DNA of 36,700 nt. It comes from Parvibaculum sp. (GTDB lineage: Bacteria; Pseudomonadota; Alphaproteobacteria; Parvibaculales; Parvibaculaceae). A program made the position numbers and the translations under genes. The notes under the pieces were generated by a model. It was not told the DNA's origin and made no database searches. It worked only from the letters and a program-made list of their open reading frames with translations. Positions 1-8,660 of the stretch are shown here, one piece after another. Position 1 is the stretch's first letter. The number at the start of each line of letters is the position of its first letter. The DNA lies in NCBI GenBank assembly GCA_019635975.1, contig JAHBYM010000013.1, positions 1 to 36,700 on the forward strand, given 5' to 3'.

Positions 1-504
1 ACCGAGCGCCACCAGCGCGTCGATGACTTCGCGCGAACCCGCGTCGAGGCCGAGGTGAACCGTCAGCACGGCGTAGTAGACCGCGACCGCCAGCAGCGCG
101 AGGCCGGCAACGAGCATGCCCGTCACCGCACCCGACTTGAAGGCAACGTCGAGACCCGCCGCAAGGCTGACGCTGGAGGCCTGCGTGGTGCGCACATTGG
201 CGCGCACCGAAACCAGCATGCCGATATAGCCCGCCGCGCCCGAAAGCGCAGCGCCGACCAGGAAGCCGACAGCGACCTTCAGCGTCAGCAGATACCAGAC
301 GATGAGGAAGATGACGGCGCCGACGGCGGCGATGGTCGTGTACTGGCGTGCGAGATAAGCGCTGGCGCCTTCCTGGATCGCCGCTGCGATCTCCTGCATG
401 CGCGCATTGCCCGCATCCATCGCCAACACCGAGCGCACAGCCCAGATGCCGTAGATGAGCGCGAGCACGCCGCAGCCGATAATAGCCCACAAAGCAGTGC
501 TCAT
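1..504 (-). CDS. hppA: Membrane-bound proton-translocating pyrophosphatase, N-terminal part
   Basis: Couples hydrolysis of pyrophosphate to ion pumping across the inner membrane. Only the first 168 residues are present; the reading frame stays open through the left edge, so the gene is cut by the window and not broken. The visible part starts [19 protein letters not shown], has a first membrane helix at about residues 3-23, then the family-typical stretch [13 protein letters not shown] (about 43-55), followed by further hydrophobic helices. The catalytic and K+-dependence motifs lie outside the window, so the ion type cannot be read. An AAGGA ribosome-binding site lies just upstream of the ATG. 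It is on the same strand as thiL, 167 bases downstream of it, so it probably has its own promoter. Confidence 0.9.
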   Translation of the reverse strand, partial: MSTALWAIIGCGVLALIYGIWAVRSVLAMDAGNARMQEIAAAIQEGASAYLARQYTTIAAVGAVIFLIVWYLLTLKVAVGFLVGAALSGAAGYIGMLVSVRANVRTTQASSVSLAAGLDVAFKSGAVTGMLVAGLALLAVAVYYAVLTVHLGLDAGSREVIDALVALG

Positions 505-671
505 TGTTTTGTCCTTAGGTTTCCTTGACGGATTGTACCGGCGGGAATTTTCCACTCGGCCTCCAGCGCGGGGCGCGCCGGAAGTCCTCCCCCTGCCGAA
601 TGCAGAAATCGCGCGGAAAGATGCCAAATACGGCATGGGAAAGCAACCGCCCGCCCGGCCGGGGATGGGAC

Positions 672-1673
672 CTAAAAATGACGGTATCCCAAATGCTTGA
701 GAGCGGCCGGCCGGCCGGCGCCATCGACCGGATTTATACCGTCGGCCGCCGGCAGAACGGTCCCGATCCGGACAATCGGGGTCCCGGTTTCCGCAGCGAC
801 ACGCGCAAGCACGGCGTCACTACCCGCCGGGGCCGCGAACAGGATTTCATAGTCGTCGCCGCCGCCGGCAACCGCCTCGATGAGCCCCTTGTCGAGCGCC
901 AGCGCCTCGCGCCCGGCCTCGGACAATGGCAGCCGCTCGATATCGATTCGCGCCCCGACGTCCGAAACCGCACATAAGTGCCCCAGATCGGCCATCAGCC
1001 CGTCGGAGACGTCCAGCGCCGCGCTGGCGATTCCGCGCAACCGTCCGCCGGCCGTCACCCTCGGCTCCGGCAGCCGGTAGCGGCCCGCCAGATAGCCCCG
1101 GTGCGTGGCACCGAGCCCGTCAAGACCGCCCTGCAGGACCATCAGGCCGAGCGCCGCATCCCCCAGCGTGCCTGTGACGTAGAGCCCATCTCCGGCGGAG
1201 GCACCGCCCCGCCGCAGCATCTGCCCGGCCGGAACATCGCCGATAGCCGTCAACGTGAAGCTCGCCGGGCCGGGCGTCCGTACGGTGTCACCGCCCCAAA
1301 GCGCGATTCCGAGGATTTTCTGGTCGGCGGCCAGCCCGCGCGCAAAATCGCGCATCCAAGCAAACGGCGTCCCCTCTCGCCATGCCGTCACCAGGAGATA
1401 GCCCCGAGGCGTCGCGCCCTTGGCGGCAAGGTCCGACAGGTTCACGCGCAAGAGCTTGCGCGCCACGCTTTCGGCCGGGTCGTCGGAAAGAAAATGCACG
1501 CCCTCGACCATCGCATCGACGGTCAGCACGGTCTCGTAACCGGGCGTGGGCACATAGAGCGCCGCATCGTCCTTGAGCGCCAGCGCCTCCGGCGCGGTTG
1601 CCGCCAGCGGCGCGAACAGCTCCGCGATCAGTTCGAATTCGTCGGGCGCGTCAGCCTTGTCCGGCGGCGTCAT
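672..1673 (-). CDS. thiL: Thiamine-monophosphate kinase
   Basis: Phosphorylates thiamine monophosphate to thiamine diphosphate in the cytoplasm. The 333-residue product has the AIR-synthase/PurM-like fold signatures: [11 protein letters not shown] (51-61), the [10 protein letters not shown] segment, [21 protein letters not shown] and [10 protein letters not shown] near the C terminus. Translation could be extended 35 codons upstream, but that stretch lies inside nusB and has no family similarity. The ATG at 1673 gives a normal-length protein and overlaps the nusB end by 23 bases, which suggests translational coupling. It is the last gene of the riboflavin-nusB operon, the usual place for thiL in alphaproteobacteria. 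Confidence 0.95.
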   Translation of the reverse strand: MTPPDKADAPDEFELIAELFAPLAATAPEALALKDDAALYVPTPGYETVLTVDAMVEGVHFLSDDPAESVARKLLRVNLSDLAAKGATPRGYLLVTAWREGTPFAWMRDFARGLAADQKILGIALWGGDTVRTPGPASFTLTAIGDVPAGQMLRRGGASAGDGLYVTGTLGDAALGLMVLQGGLDGLGATHRGYLAGRYRLPEPRVTAGGRLRGIASAALDVSDGLMADLGHLCAVSDVGARIDIERLPLSEAGREALALDKGLIEAVAGGGDDYEILFAAPAGSDAVLARVAAETGTPIVRIGTVLPAADGINPVDGAGRPAALKHLGYRHF

Positions 1674-2166
1674 GATCCGCTCCCGTACCGCCCCTGATCT
1701 CGCGGCCGAGCCGGTCGAGCACGGCATTGACGACGCCGGGCTCGTCGCCCTCGAAGAAGGCGTGCGCAACATCGACATATTCGTTGATGACGACTTTCAC
1801 CGGGATGTCCTTGCAGCGACGAATCTCGTAGGCGCCGGCGCGCAGAATGGCACGCAATGTTGCATCGAGCCGCCCCAGCGCCCAGCCCTTCGCCAGCGCG
1901 CCGTTCACCTCGCGGTCGAGCTCGCGCTGCTCGCGCACGACGCCGCGCACGATGTCGTCAAAATGCGCTGTATCGGCTTCGGCGATCTCCTCGTCCTCAG
2001 CCGGCCGTTCGAGCAGGTGCTGCGTGAATTCTTCGACGGCGTCGTCCAGCGGCGTACCCGCGACGTCCATCTGGTAGAGCGCCTGAACGGCGCCGAGGCG
2101 CGCGGCGCTGCGCGCTCGCGGATCGACGCTTTGGCCTGAGGCTGGTTGTGCGGGCACAGAGGTCAT
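1651..2166 (-). CDS. nusB: Transcription antitermination factor NusB
   Basis: RNA-binding protein that, with NusE/S10, joins the antitermination complex on rRNA transcripts. The 171-residue product has the all-helical NusB fold: an N-terminal ARLGAVQALYQMD helix (about 21-33) and the C-terminal VVINEYVDVAHAFFEGDEPGVVNAVLDRL signature (about 124-152). Its first 15 residues are Pro/Ser/Ala-rich and probably disordered, and its Gly/Ala/His-rich tail overlaps thiL. It lies 18 bases after ribH, the usual ribH-nusB neighbourhood. Nothing looks damaged. Confidence 0.95.
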   Translation of the reverse strand: MTSVPAQPASGQSVDPRARSAARLGAVQALYQMDVAGTPLDDAVEEFTQHLLERPAEDEEIAEADTAHFDDIVRGVVREQRELDREVNGALAKGWALGRLDATLRAILRAGAYEIRRCKDIPVKVVINEYVDVAHAFFEGDEPGVVNAVLDRLGREIRGGTGADHDAAGQG

Positions 2167-2184
2167 TTCATACCGAGCGACCGC

Positions 2185-2643
2185 TCACGCTCCCATGCTG
2201 CGCTTGAGTGCGATCATGTCGAGACAGGCATTGGCCGCACCGCCGCCCTTGTTCTTCTGATCCACCTTGGCGCGCGCCCAGGCTTGCGCCTCGTTCTCGA
2301 CCGTCTGGATGCCGTTGCCGACCGCGAGCGACCGCTCGACTGCAATATTCATCAGCGCGCGGGCGGACTCGTTCGAGACGATGTCGTAATGCGTCGTCTC
2401 GCCGCGAATGACGCAACCGAGCGTCACGAACCCGTCGATGGCCTTGGTGAAGGCGCCATGCTTCATCGCATCGATCGCATACATGATCGCCGCCGGGATC
2501 TCCAGCACGCCGGGAACGGCGATGCGCTGCCACGTCGCACCGCGTGCTTCGATCGCCGCAATGGCGCCGCGTGCCAACTCGTCGGCAAGGTCTTCGTAGA
2601 AACGAGCTTCCACGATCAGGATGTGAGCATTGACCGTCGTCAA
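2185..2643 (-). CDS. ribH: 6,7-dimethyl-8-ribityllumazine synthase
   Basis: Penultimate step of riboflavin synthesis: condenses the ribityl-aminouracil with dihydroxybutanone phosphate. The 152-residue length is normal. Family marks are the N-terminal HILIVEARFYEDLAD strand/helix, the PGVLEIP substrate loop (44-50), GCVIRGETTHYDIVSNE with the catalytic-region His85, and a C-terminal KGGGAANACLDMIAL. The ATG overlaps the ribBA stop by four bases (ATGA), so translation is likely coupled. Confidence 0.96.
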   Translation of the reverse strand: MTTVNAHILIVEARFYEDLADELARGAIAAIEARGATWQRIAVPGVLEIPAAIMYAIDAMKHGAFTKAIDGFVTLGCVIRGETTHYDIVSNESARALMNIAVERSLAVGNGIQTVENEAQAWARAKVDQKNKGGGAANACLDMIALKRSMGA

Positions 2644-3794
2644 GATGTCGTCTCCCTGGCGCGTCGCGCCTTTGTGCCGCTCGCTCCGGCCTCGGTGATA
2701 GGCCGTTGTTCGACGATCCGCAATCCATATCCGTCGATGCCGACGATGCTGCGGTCGGTATCGGACAAGAGCACCATGTCATGGACACCGAGATCGAGCA
2801 AAATCTGCGCGCCGACACCATATTCGCGCAAGCGGCGCGGCATGCCCTGCTCGCCCCCCTCGCCCTTGCGCAGCAACATATCCGAAACGACGGTCGCCGT
2901 CGTATCCCGGATCAACACGATGATGCCGCGTCCTTCCTCATTGATAATCCGCATCGACTGGTCGAGCAGCTCGGACCGCGGTCCGGTGGCGCCCAGAATG
3001 TCGTCGAAAACATTGATCGCATGCATTCGAACCAGCACAGGCTCCGGCGTCGATATATCGCCCTTCACCAGCGCGATGTGCTCGGCATATTCGACCGTGT
3101 TGAGATAGACCATCAGCTTGAATTCGCCGCCTGCCTTTGTGTCGACTTCGGTCTCGATGGCACGATGAATGAAATTGTCGTAGCGGCGGCGATAGGCGAT
3201 GAGGTCGGCGATGGTCGCGATCTTCAGCCCGTGAAGCTGGGCGAACTGCACGAGGTCCGGCAACCGCGCCATCGTCCCGTCGTCGTTCATGATCTCGCAA
3301 ATGACGCCGGCCGGGTAAAGCCCCGCCAGCCGCGCGATGTCGACGGCGGATTCTGTATGGCCGGCACGCACCAGCACGCCGCCATCCTTCGCTACCAGCG
3401 GAAACACATGCCCCGGCGAAACGATGTCGGTCGCGCCCTTGGTCGGGTCGATGGCGACAGAAACGGTGTGCGCTCGATCATGCGCCGAGATGCCGGTCGA
3501 GATGCCTTCGCGCGCTTCGATCGAAACGGTGAAGGCCGTCTGGTGGCGCGACTGGTTGGTCGCCGACATCAGTTGCAGGTTGAGCTGCTTGGCCCGGTCG
3601 CTGGTCAGCGTCAGGCACACCAGTCCGCGCCCGTATTTCGCCATGAAGTTGACGGCCTCCGGCGTGCACATCTGCGCCGGGATGACGAGATCGCCCTCGT
3701 TCTCGCGGTCCTCCGCATCGACAAGAATGAACATCTTGCCGTTGCGCGCGTCCTCGATGACTTCCTCGATCGGAGAGAGATATTCTTTGTACAC
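2640..3794 (-). CDS. ribBA: RibBA: active DHBP synthase fused to a degenerate GTP cyclohydrolase II domain
   Basis: Residues 1-205 form 3,4-dihydroxy-2-butanone-4-phosphate synthase, which makes the four-carbon riboflavin precursor from ribulose 5-phosphate. Key motifs are intact: DAEDRENEGDLV (26-37), SRHQTAFTVS (82-91), STGISAHDRAHT (99-110) and RAGHTESAVD (143-152). Residues 208-367 align with GTP cyclohydrolase II, but the zinc-binding Cys triad expected after the conserved MH pair is absent: the stretch after Met257-His258 contains no cysteine, and the whole half-domain has none. This half is therefore probably not a cyclohydrolase, and another ribA would be needed. Start is GTG at 3794, with AAGGA upstream inside the end of ribE. 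Similar inactive halves are known as RibBX-type proteins. Confidence 0.92.
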   Translation of the reverse strand: MYKEYLSPIEEVIEDARNGKMFILVDAEDRENEGDLVIPAQMCTPEAVNFMAKYGRGLVCLTLTSDRAKQLNLQLMSATNQSRHQTAFTVSIEAREGISTGISAHDRAHTVSVAIDPTKGATDIVSPGHVFPLVAKDGGVLVRAGHTESAVDIARLAGLYPAGVICEIMNDDGTMARLPDLVQFAQLHGLKIATIADLIAYRRRYDNFIHRAIETEVDTKAGGEFKLMVYLNTVEYAEHIALVKGDISTPEPVLVRMHAINVFDDILGATGPRSELLDQSMRIINEEGRGIIVLIRDTTATVVSDMLLRKGEGGEQGMPRRLREYGVGAQILLDLGVHDMVLLSDTDRSIVGIDGYGLRIVEQRPITEAGASGTKARRARETTS

Positions 3795-3800
3795 GGGGTC

Positions 3801-4430
3801 TCAGTCCTTCTGAACCAAGCGAGCCACATAGCGGGCCAGCATGTCGATTTCAAGATTAACGGGATCGCCGGCTTTCGCCATCCCCCAGGTCGTCACCGCC
3901 TGGGTGTGCGGAATGATATTGATGCCAAACCGGGTCCGGCGCTCGTTTGCCCCTGCGGGAGCCACGTCCTCGACCTCATTGACCGTCAGCGACGTGCCGT
4001 CGAGGGTGACCGATCCCTTGGGTGCGATGAACCGGCCAAGCTCTTCCGGCGCCTCGAACACGAACCGCTGAGATGCGCCGTCCGCCCTTATGTCGACGAT
4101 GCGCGCCACGCCGTCCACATGTCCGCTGACGATGTGACCGCCCAACTCGTCGCCCGCCTTGAGCGCCCGCTCGAGATTGATCCGCGTTCCCTCGGTCCAG
4201 GCGCCGAGCGTCGTGCAATCGAGCGACTCCGCCGAGACATCAACAGCAAACCAGTCGCCGTCACCGTCGCGGCCTTTCTCGACCACGGTCAGACAGCAGC
4301 CGGAACAGGCAATAGAGGCCCCGATGTCGATGCCGCCGGAATCGTAGGCCGTACCGATGACGAAGCGGGCGTCGCCACGCTTCTCCAGCGAACGAACGCG
4401 ACCGACATCGGTGACGATACCTGTGAACAT
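3801..4430 (-). CDS. ribE: Riboflavin synthase, alpha chain type
   Basis: Final step of riboflavin synthesis: dismutates two lumazine molecules into riboflavin and the pyrimidine that is recycled. The 209-residue product begins with the diagnostic MFTGIV and consists of two homologous lumazine-binding repeats. The first covers about 1-97, with SIACSGCCLTV (39-49). The second starts at GGHIVSGHVDG (97-107) and includes TLDGTSLTVN and FGINIIPHT. Six bases separate it from ribD upstream and six from ribBA downstream, so it is part of one transcript. Confidence 0.96.
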   Translation of the reverse strand: MFTGIVTDVGRVRSLEKRGDARFVIGTAYDSGGIDIGASIACSGCCLTVVEKGRDGDGDWFAVDVSAESLDCTTLGAWTEGTRINLERALKAGDELGGHIVSGHVDGVARIVDIRADGASQRFVFEAPEELGRFIAPKGSVTLDGTSLTVNEVEDVAPAGANERRTRFGINIIPHTQAVTTWGMAKAGDPVNLEIDMLARYVARLVQKD

Positions 4431-4436
4431 GAAGAA

Positions 4437-5552
4437 CTAGCTCCGAAGCACATAGCTGGCGAGCGAGTCCTCGCCGAGCGAAATCAACTCGCGCAGCGCG
4501 AAGACCGGCGCCTTCTCGACATGCTTGACGCCGAGCCCCGCGATGGCCGGATAGCCGTCGCCGCCGATGACCTTGGGCGACTGGAACCATTCGATCCGGT
4601 CGATCAGCCGTGCACGCATCAGCGAGGCGGCAAGCCGCGCGCCTCCCTCGACGAGCAGCCGCGTCACGCCGCGCGCCGCAATTTTCTCGAGCGCATCGCG
4701 CATATCCATCACCCCGCCTTCGCCCGGCACGACGTCGATCAACGTCACACCGCAATCCGCGAACGCCTTGCGCCGCGCCTCATCGCCGTGTGGCAGCGTC
4801 AATATCCAGACCGGAATCTTGTGCGCGTCGCGCACCAGCTTCGAGGTCAGCGGCAACCGCAGCCGGCCGTCGGCAACGATGCGCACGGGTGACCGTGTGC
4901 CGAGCCCCGGCAGGCGGCATGTAAGTTGCGGGTCATCGACCACGGCGGTTGCGCTGCCGACCATGATCGCATCATGCGTCGCGCGCAGCAGATGCCCGCG
5001 ATTGCGGGCACGCTCGCCGGTGATCCATTGGCTCTGGCCCTCATGCGTGGCGCTGCGTCCGTCGAGCGAACTCGCGATCTTCAGCGTGACGAGCGGCCGC
5101 GCTTCCGACATCGTCAGAAAGAAACCCGCATTGAGATGCCGCGCCTCGTCGCCGCAGACATTCTCCGTCACCTCGACACCTGCCGCTTCGAGCATCGCAA
5201 AGCCGCGCCCGGCGACCTTCGGGTTGGGGTCGCCCACCGCGCCGACGACACGCGCGATGCCCGCGTCGACCAACGCCTGTGCGCAAGGCCCGGTCTTGCC
5301 CTGATGCGCACATGGCTCAAGGCTGACATAGGCCGTCGCACCCCGCGCCTCGGCACCGGCGCGCGCCAGCGCCTCCGTCTCGGCATGCGGCCGGCCGTCG
5401 GCCTGCGTCCAGCCGCGCCCGACGATGCGATGGCCCGCGTCCTCACGCACGATCACGCAGCCGACCGCCGGATTGGGGGCAACCTGCCCCAACCCGCGTT
5501 CGGCGAGCGTCAGTGCCATTTTCATGAAGTGAGTGTCGTGGGGCCGGCTCAT
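4437..5552 (-). CDS. ribD: Bifunctional riboflavin deaminase/reductase RibD
   Basis: Carries out deamination and then side-chain reduction of the pyrimidine intermediate of riboflavin synthesis. In the 371-residue product, the N-terminal CMP/dCMP-type deaminase domain (about 5-150) shows the zinc site HAE (56-58) and PCAHQGKTGPC (80-90, Cys81/Cys90). The C-terminal reductase (about 155-370) shows RPLVTLKIASSLDGR and LLVEGGARLAASL. The start is the ATG at 5552, preceded by an AGGGAAG ribosome-binding site; a longer in-frame upstream extension would run into the nrdR 3' end and is unlike the family. It follows nrdR by 37 bases. Confidence 0.95.
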   Translation of the reverse strand: MSRPHDTHFMKMALTLAERGLGQVAPNPAVGCVIVREDAGHRIVGRGWTQADGRPHAETEALARAGAEARGATAYVSLEPCAHQGKTGPCAQALVDAGIARVVGAVGDPNPKVAGRGFAMLEAAGVEVTENVCGDEARHLNAGFFLTMSEARPLVTLKIASSLDGRSATHEGQSQWITGERARNRGHLLRATHDAIMVGSATAVVDDPQLTCRLPGLGTRSPVRIVADGRLRLPLTSKLVRDAHKIPVWILTLPHGDEARRKAFADCGVTLIDVVPGEGGVMDMRDALEKIAARGVTRLLVEGGARLAASLMRARLIDRIEWFQSPKVIGGDGYPAIAGLGVKHVEKAPVFALRELISLGEDSLASYVLRS

Positions 5553-5589
5553 TTTCTTCCCTGCAAGCGCTTGCCCGGCGACATTGGCT

Positions 5590-6069
5590 TTATCGGTCGT
5601 CGTCGACCTCGTCGCGCACGGGACCGCCGAGTTCGTCCAGAAATGTCCCGAAGTCCCGCGCCTCGCGGAAATTCTTGTAGACCGAAGCGAAACGGACATA
5701 GGCGACTTCGTCGAGGGACATCAGTCCTTCCATCACCAGCCGTCCGATCATCGCCGACGGTATCTCGTTCTCGCCCATGCTTTCGAGGCGCCGGACGATG
5801 CCGCTCACCATACGCTCAATGCGCTCCTGCTCAACCGGGCGTTTCCGCATCGCGATTTGCACGGAACGCATGAGTTTGTCGCGGTCGAAAGGCACCCTGC
5901 GGTTGTTGGATTTTATGATTGTCAGCTCACGGAGCTGGACCCGCTCGAAGGTCGTAAACCGGCCGCCGCAGGCGGTGCAGAACCGCCGGCGCCGGATCGC
6001 TGTATTGTCTTCCGTCGGACGCGAGTCCTTAACCTGGGTATCTTCGTTTCCGCAATATGGACAACGCAT
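5590..6069 (-). CDS. nrdR: Transcriptional repressor NrdR
   Basis: Nucleotide-sensing repressor of ribonucleotide reductase genes. The 159-residue product has the N-terminal zinc ribbon with Cys3, Cys6, Cys31 and Cys34 ([30 protein letters not shown]), then an ATP-cone from about residue 49 ([16 protein letters not shown]) to about 140, and an acidic tail DEVDDDR. It sits between glyA and ribD, the usual alphaproteobacterial context. Its targets (NrdR boxes at nrd promoters) are not in this window. Confidence 0.96.
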   Translation of the reverse strand: MRCPYCGNEDTQVKDSRPTEDNTAIRRRRFCTACGGRFTTFERVQLRELTIIKSNNRRVPFDRDKLMRSVQIAMRKRPVEQERIERMVSGIVRRLESMGENEIPSAMIGRLVMEGLMSLDEVAYVRFASVYKNFREARDFGTFLDELGGPVRDEVDDDR

Positions 6070-6117
6070 GCGCCGCCAGCCCCCTGACTTGAAATATCCG
6101 CCGCCGCTGCGGAACTT

Positions 6118-7434
6118 TTACTTCGGCCCGCCATAGATCGGGAAGCGCCGGCAAAGCTCGACGACGCGCCCACGAACATCTGCCTCTACTTCAGTGTTGC
6201 CGTCTTCGCCGTTCTTCGCCAGCCCGTCCAGCACTTCGACGATGAGACGGCCGACCGTCGCAAACTCCGCAGCCCCGAAACCGCGCGTCGTGCCGGCCGG
6301 TGTACCGAGCCGGACACCCGAGGTCACCATCGGCTTTTCAGGATCGAAGGGAATGCCGTTCTTGTTGCAGGTGATGTGCGCGCGTTCGAGCGCCGCTTCC
6401 GCGATTTTGCCCGTCAGCTTTTTCGGCCTGAGATCGACCAGCATCAGATGCGTGTCGGTACCGCCCGAAACGATCGCCGCGCCACCATCGACCAGCGTCG
6501 AGGCCAGCGTACGCGCATTGTCCACGACCGACCGCGCATACGCCTTGAATTCCGGTCGCAGCGCTTCCCCGAACGCGACCGCCTTGCCCGCGATCACATG
6601 CATCAGCGGCCCGCCCTGAATACCGGGGAAGATCGCCGAATTGACCTTCTTCCCGATGTCTTCGTTGTTCGACAGGATCATGCCGCCGCGCGGACCCCGG
6701 AGTGTCTTGTGGGTCGTCGTCGTCACCACATCGGCAAAAGGAAGCGGACTCGGATGCGCGCCGCCGGCGACGAGCCCGGCAAAATGCGCCATGTCGACCA
6801 TGAACAGCGCTCCCACGGAATCCGCGATCTCGCGAAATGCCTTGAAGTCGATGACGCGCGGATAGGCCGAACCGCCGGCAATGATCATCTTCGGCTTGTG
6901 CGTCTTCGCCAGCGACGCCACTTCGTCCATGTCGACCAGATGATCCTGCTGGCGAACACCGTATTGCACCGCATTGAACCATTTGCCCGACTGGTTGGGC
7001 GCCGCGCCATGCGTCAGGTGACCGCCGGCCGCGAGACTCATGCCCATGATGGTGTCTCCCGGCTTCAAGAGCGCCATCATCACGCCCTGGTTGGCTTGCG
7101 AACCGGAATTGGGCTGCACATTGGCATAGGCGCAGCCGAACAGTTTCTTGGCGCGGTCGATTGCCAGTTCCTCGGCAATATCGACAAACTCGCAGCCGCC
7201 GTAATACCGCTTGCCCGGATACCCCTCCGCATACTTGTTGGTCATGATCGAGCCCTGCGCCTCCAGCACGGCGCGCGAGACGATGTTCTCCGACGCGATC
7301 AGCTCGATCTGGGTCTGCTGACGGTTCAGCTCCAGCTCGATCGCCTTCAGGACATCGGGGTCGCTGCTGGCCAGACCGTCGGTGAAAAAGCCCGAAAAGC
7401 CGCCGGGCGCGGCGGCTGCATTGCTCAATGACAT
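6118..7434 (-). CDS. glyA: Serine hydroxymethyltransferase
   Basis: PLP enzyme interconverting serine and glycine with transfer of a one-carbon unit to tetrahydrofolate. The 438-residue product has the complete family pattern: LIASENIVS (45-53), [17 protein letters not shown] (66-82), the PLP-binding lysine in [16 protein letters not shown] (Lys243), and GTPAGTTRG near the C terminus. The ATG at 7434 fits the family start ([12 protein letters not shown], a short flexible N terminus). In-frame codons exist upstream but encode a stretch with no similarity. It is the first gene of the run leading into nrdR and the riboflavin genes. Confidence 0.96.
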   Translation of the reverse strand: MSLSNAAAAPGGFSGFFTDGLASSDPDVLKAIELELNRQQTQIELIASENIVSRAVLEAQGSIMTNKYAEGYPGKRYYGGCEFVDIAEELAIDRAKKLFGCAYANVQPNSGSQANQGVMMALLKPGDTIMGMSLAAGGHLTHGAAPNQSGKWFNAVQYGVRQQDHLVDMDEVASLAKTHKPKMIIAGGSAYPRVIDFKAFREIADSVGALFMVDMAHFAGLVAGGAHPSPLPFADVVTTTTHKTLRGPRGGMILSNNEDIGKKVNSAIFPGIQGGPLMHVIAGKAVAFGEALRPEFKAYARSVVDNARTLASTLVDGGAAIVSGGTDTHLMLVDLRPKKLTGKIAEAALERAHITCNKNGIPFDPEKPMVTSGVRLGTPAGTTRGFGAAEFATVGRLIVEVLDGLAKNGEDGNTEVEADVRGRVVELCRRFPIYGGPK

Positions 7435-7522
7435 AGACCTACCTTCTATTCCGGAAGAACTCGCGGCCGCAGGCAAACGCGCCACCGCGCGCTCCACGGG
7501 CCGCCCGGGATCGATATTGGGC

Positions 7523-7552
7523 GTGATACCACATATTGTCGGCAGGGGCCAA
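7523..7552 (-). promoter_or_regulatory. Candidate sigma-70 promoter of glyA
   Basis: Read on the minus strand: TTGGCC at 7552-7547 as -35, an 18-base spacer, and TATCAC at 7528-7523 as -10, about 90 bases before the glyA ATG. The match is partial, so this is only a candidate. Confidence 0.3.
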
Positions 7553-7784
7553 TTCACCACAAATCTTCAGCCGCCGCTCAAGCGCGCCATCCGAGGGTGA
7601 AATCCGCACTACGCAAGTGCCCGCGTCCTGGTCGCCTCCGCAACCCATGTATCAATGACTAGAAATCGAAAATTTACTTACAGATTCAAGTCATTCTCCT
7701 ATCGAGCACCGGCGCCTGTTTGAAATTCACCTTAATCGAGGCAAATTTAGACGGAATTCATCATAGAAGAGATGCGCGATATCC

Positions 7785-7813
7785 TTGATTGTCATGTCCA
7801 AATCGGGCTAGAA
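7785..7813 (+). promoter_or_regulatory. Candidate sigma-70 promoter of the mucR-like gene
   Basis: TTGATT (7785-7790), a 17-base spacer and CTAGAA (7808-7813), about 70 bases before the ATG at 7882. Spacing is ideal but the -10 match is modest. Confidence 0.3.
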
Positions 7814-7824
7814 GATGCCTGTTA

Positions 7825-7853
7825 CTGTTGCCGTATGTACAGACGGCAGACAG
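7825..7853. promoter_or_regulatory. Inverted repeat in the leader of the mucR-like gene
   Basis: Left arm CTGTTGCCGT (7825-7834), 8-base loop, right arm ACGGCAGACAG (7843-7853). The arms pair fully apart from one bulged base. It lies between the candidate promoter and the start codon, so it could be an autoregulatory operator or an mRNA hairpin upstream of the ribosome-binding site. Confidence 0.45.
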
Positions 7854-7881
7854 CGTTCCCCAAAGAGGTACCACGCTCGAA

Positions 7882-8352
7882 ATGAACGAGACCAAATCGT
7901 CCCCGCAATCCGATGCGACGGAAATGTTGAGCTTGGCGACTGAAATCGTCGCCGCTTATGTCAACAATAATTCCGTGGCGACAGCCGACCTCCCAGGGCT
8001 AATCCGAACGGTCTACACAACCCTTACAGATATCGAGCAAGGCGGCGGTCACAGGGAATCCGAACTGACCCCGGCCGTACCGATCAAGAAGTCGGTTACC
8101 GCCGATCACATCATCTGTCTCGAAGACGGCAAGAAGCTGAAAATGTTGAAGCGCTATCTGCGCTCGCAATACGGTCTCTCGCCCGAGGAATACCGTGCCC
8201 GCTGGGGCCTGCCGCACGACTATCCAATGGTCGCGCCCAACTATGCCGCGCAGCGTTCGAAGCTGGCGAAGCAGATCGGTCTCGGCCGTGTCGGCGCCGG
8301 CAACAGCAGCCCGGCGCGGGGCCGCAACAAGAAGAAGCGCACAGCGCGCTGA
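7882..8352 (+). CDS. MucR/Ros-family transcriptional regulator with altered zinc site
   Basis: The 156-residue product has the family layout: an N-terminal helical oligomerisation half (about 10-55), then a DNA-binding half with SVTADHIICLEDGKKLKMLK (71-90) and YGLSPEEYRARWGLPHDYPM (97-116), and a basic tail. In classic Ros, zinc is held by Cys79, Cys82, His92 and His97. At the same positions here stand Cys79, Asp82, Tyr92 and Tyr97, so three of four ligands are lost. Some Mesorhizobium Ml proteins of this family also fold without zinc. The ATG at 7882 gives the family's usual N terminus. Expected role: global repressor/nucleoid-like regulator, probably autoregulated. It converges on the next gene, with eight bases between stops. 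Confidence 0.88.
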   Translation: MNETKSSPQSDATEMLSLATEIVAAYVNNNSVATADLPGLIRTVYTTLTDIEQGGGHRESELTPAVPIKKSVTADHIICLEDGKKLKMLKRYLRSQYGLSPEEYRARWGLPHDYPMVAPNYAAQRSKLAKQIGLGRVGAGNSSPARGRNKKKRTAR

Positions 8353-8360
8353 TCCACGAG

Positions 8361-8660
8361 CTAGACGACGATCCCCCCGCCGCCCGGCTCCTCCCGGTCG
8401 CCGGGCTTCTTCGCCTCCGCATCCGCTTCGCCCTGCCGGTTCAGCATGTAGCGCAGCTTCTGCAAAGCGATGCGCTCAAGCTCGTTTCGCGAAGCCGAGG
8501 ATGGCGCCACGACCGACACCTCGAGATCTGTGGCAACGTCAAGCGCCGTCACCTTGACGCTGGCGCCGATCGGTGTGAATTCGAAGATGACCTCACGGCG
8601 CAGCCCGCCTGCTCCGCCTTTGGAGCCGGCATCGCCGTCCTGGGGACGATCAGGCGGCAC
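8361..8660 (-). CDS. Small conserved alphaproteobacterial protein (DUF6898-like)
   Basis: 99 residues. A compact central domain (about 22-75) reads as beta strands followed by a helix: [32 protein letters not shown], then [15 protein letters not shown]. The ends are Gly/Pro/acid-rich and look disordered. The pattern resembles short alphaproteobacterial proteins classed as DUF6898; function unknown. It overlaps the end of hemA by 11 bases on the same strand, so it is likely co-transcribed and coupled with it. No signal peptide or membrane segment. Confidence 0.65.
   Translation of the reverse strand: MPPDRPQDGDAGSKGGAGGLRREVIFEFTPIGASVKVTALDVATDLEVSVVAPSSASRNELERIALQKLRYMLNRQGEADAEAKKPGDREEPGGGGIVV

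Larger units (their letters stand above)
7435..7881. other. 447-base divergent intergenic region glyA / mucR-like gene
   Basis: The only gene-free stretch over 300 bases. It holds the outward promoters of glyA (minus) and of the MucR-like gene (plus). The middle (about 7650-7790) is clearly AT-richer than the rest of the window, which fits a target for a MucR/Ros protein that prefers AT-rich DNA. No tRNA, small RNA or riboswitch fold could be recognised by eye. A good inverted repeat lies at 7825-7853. Confidence 0.6.

Noticed and set aside
2706..4892. Long plus-strand open frame (over 700 codons) opposite ribBA and ribE
   Set aside because: Composition is His/Arg/Asp-rich with no family resemblance; it mirrors real genes on the minus strand, a common effect of high GC.
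2640..5590. FMN riboswitch in the riboflavin operon
   Set aside because: Intergenic gaps are 6-37 bases, too short for the element, and none was seen before glyA or nrdR.
7435..7881. tRNA, small RNA or riboswitch in the largest gap
   Set aside because: No cloverleaf, T-loop sequence or known riboswitch core recognisable by eye.
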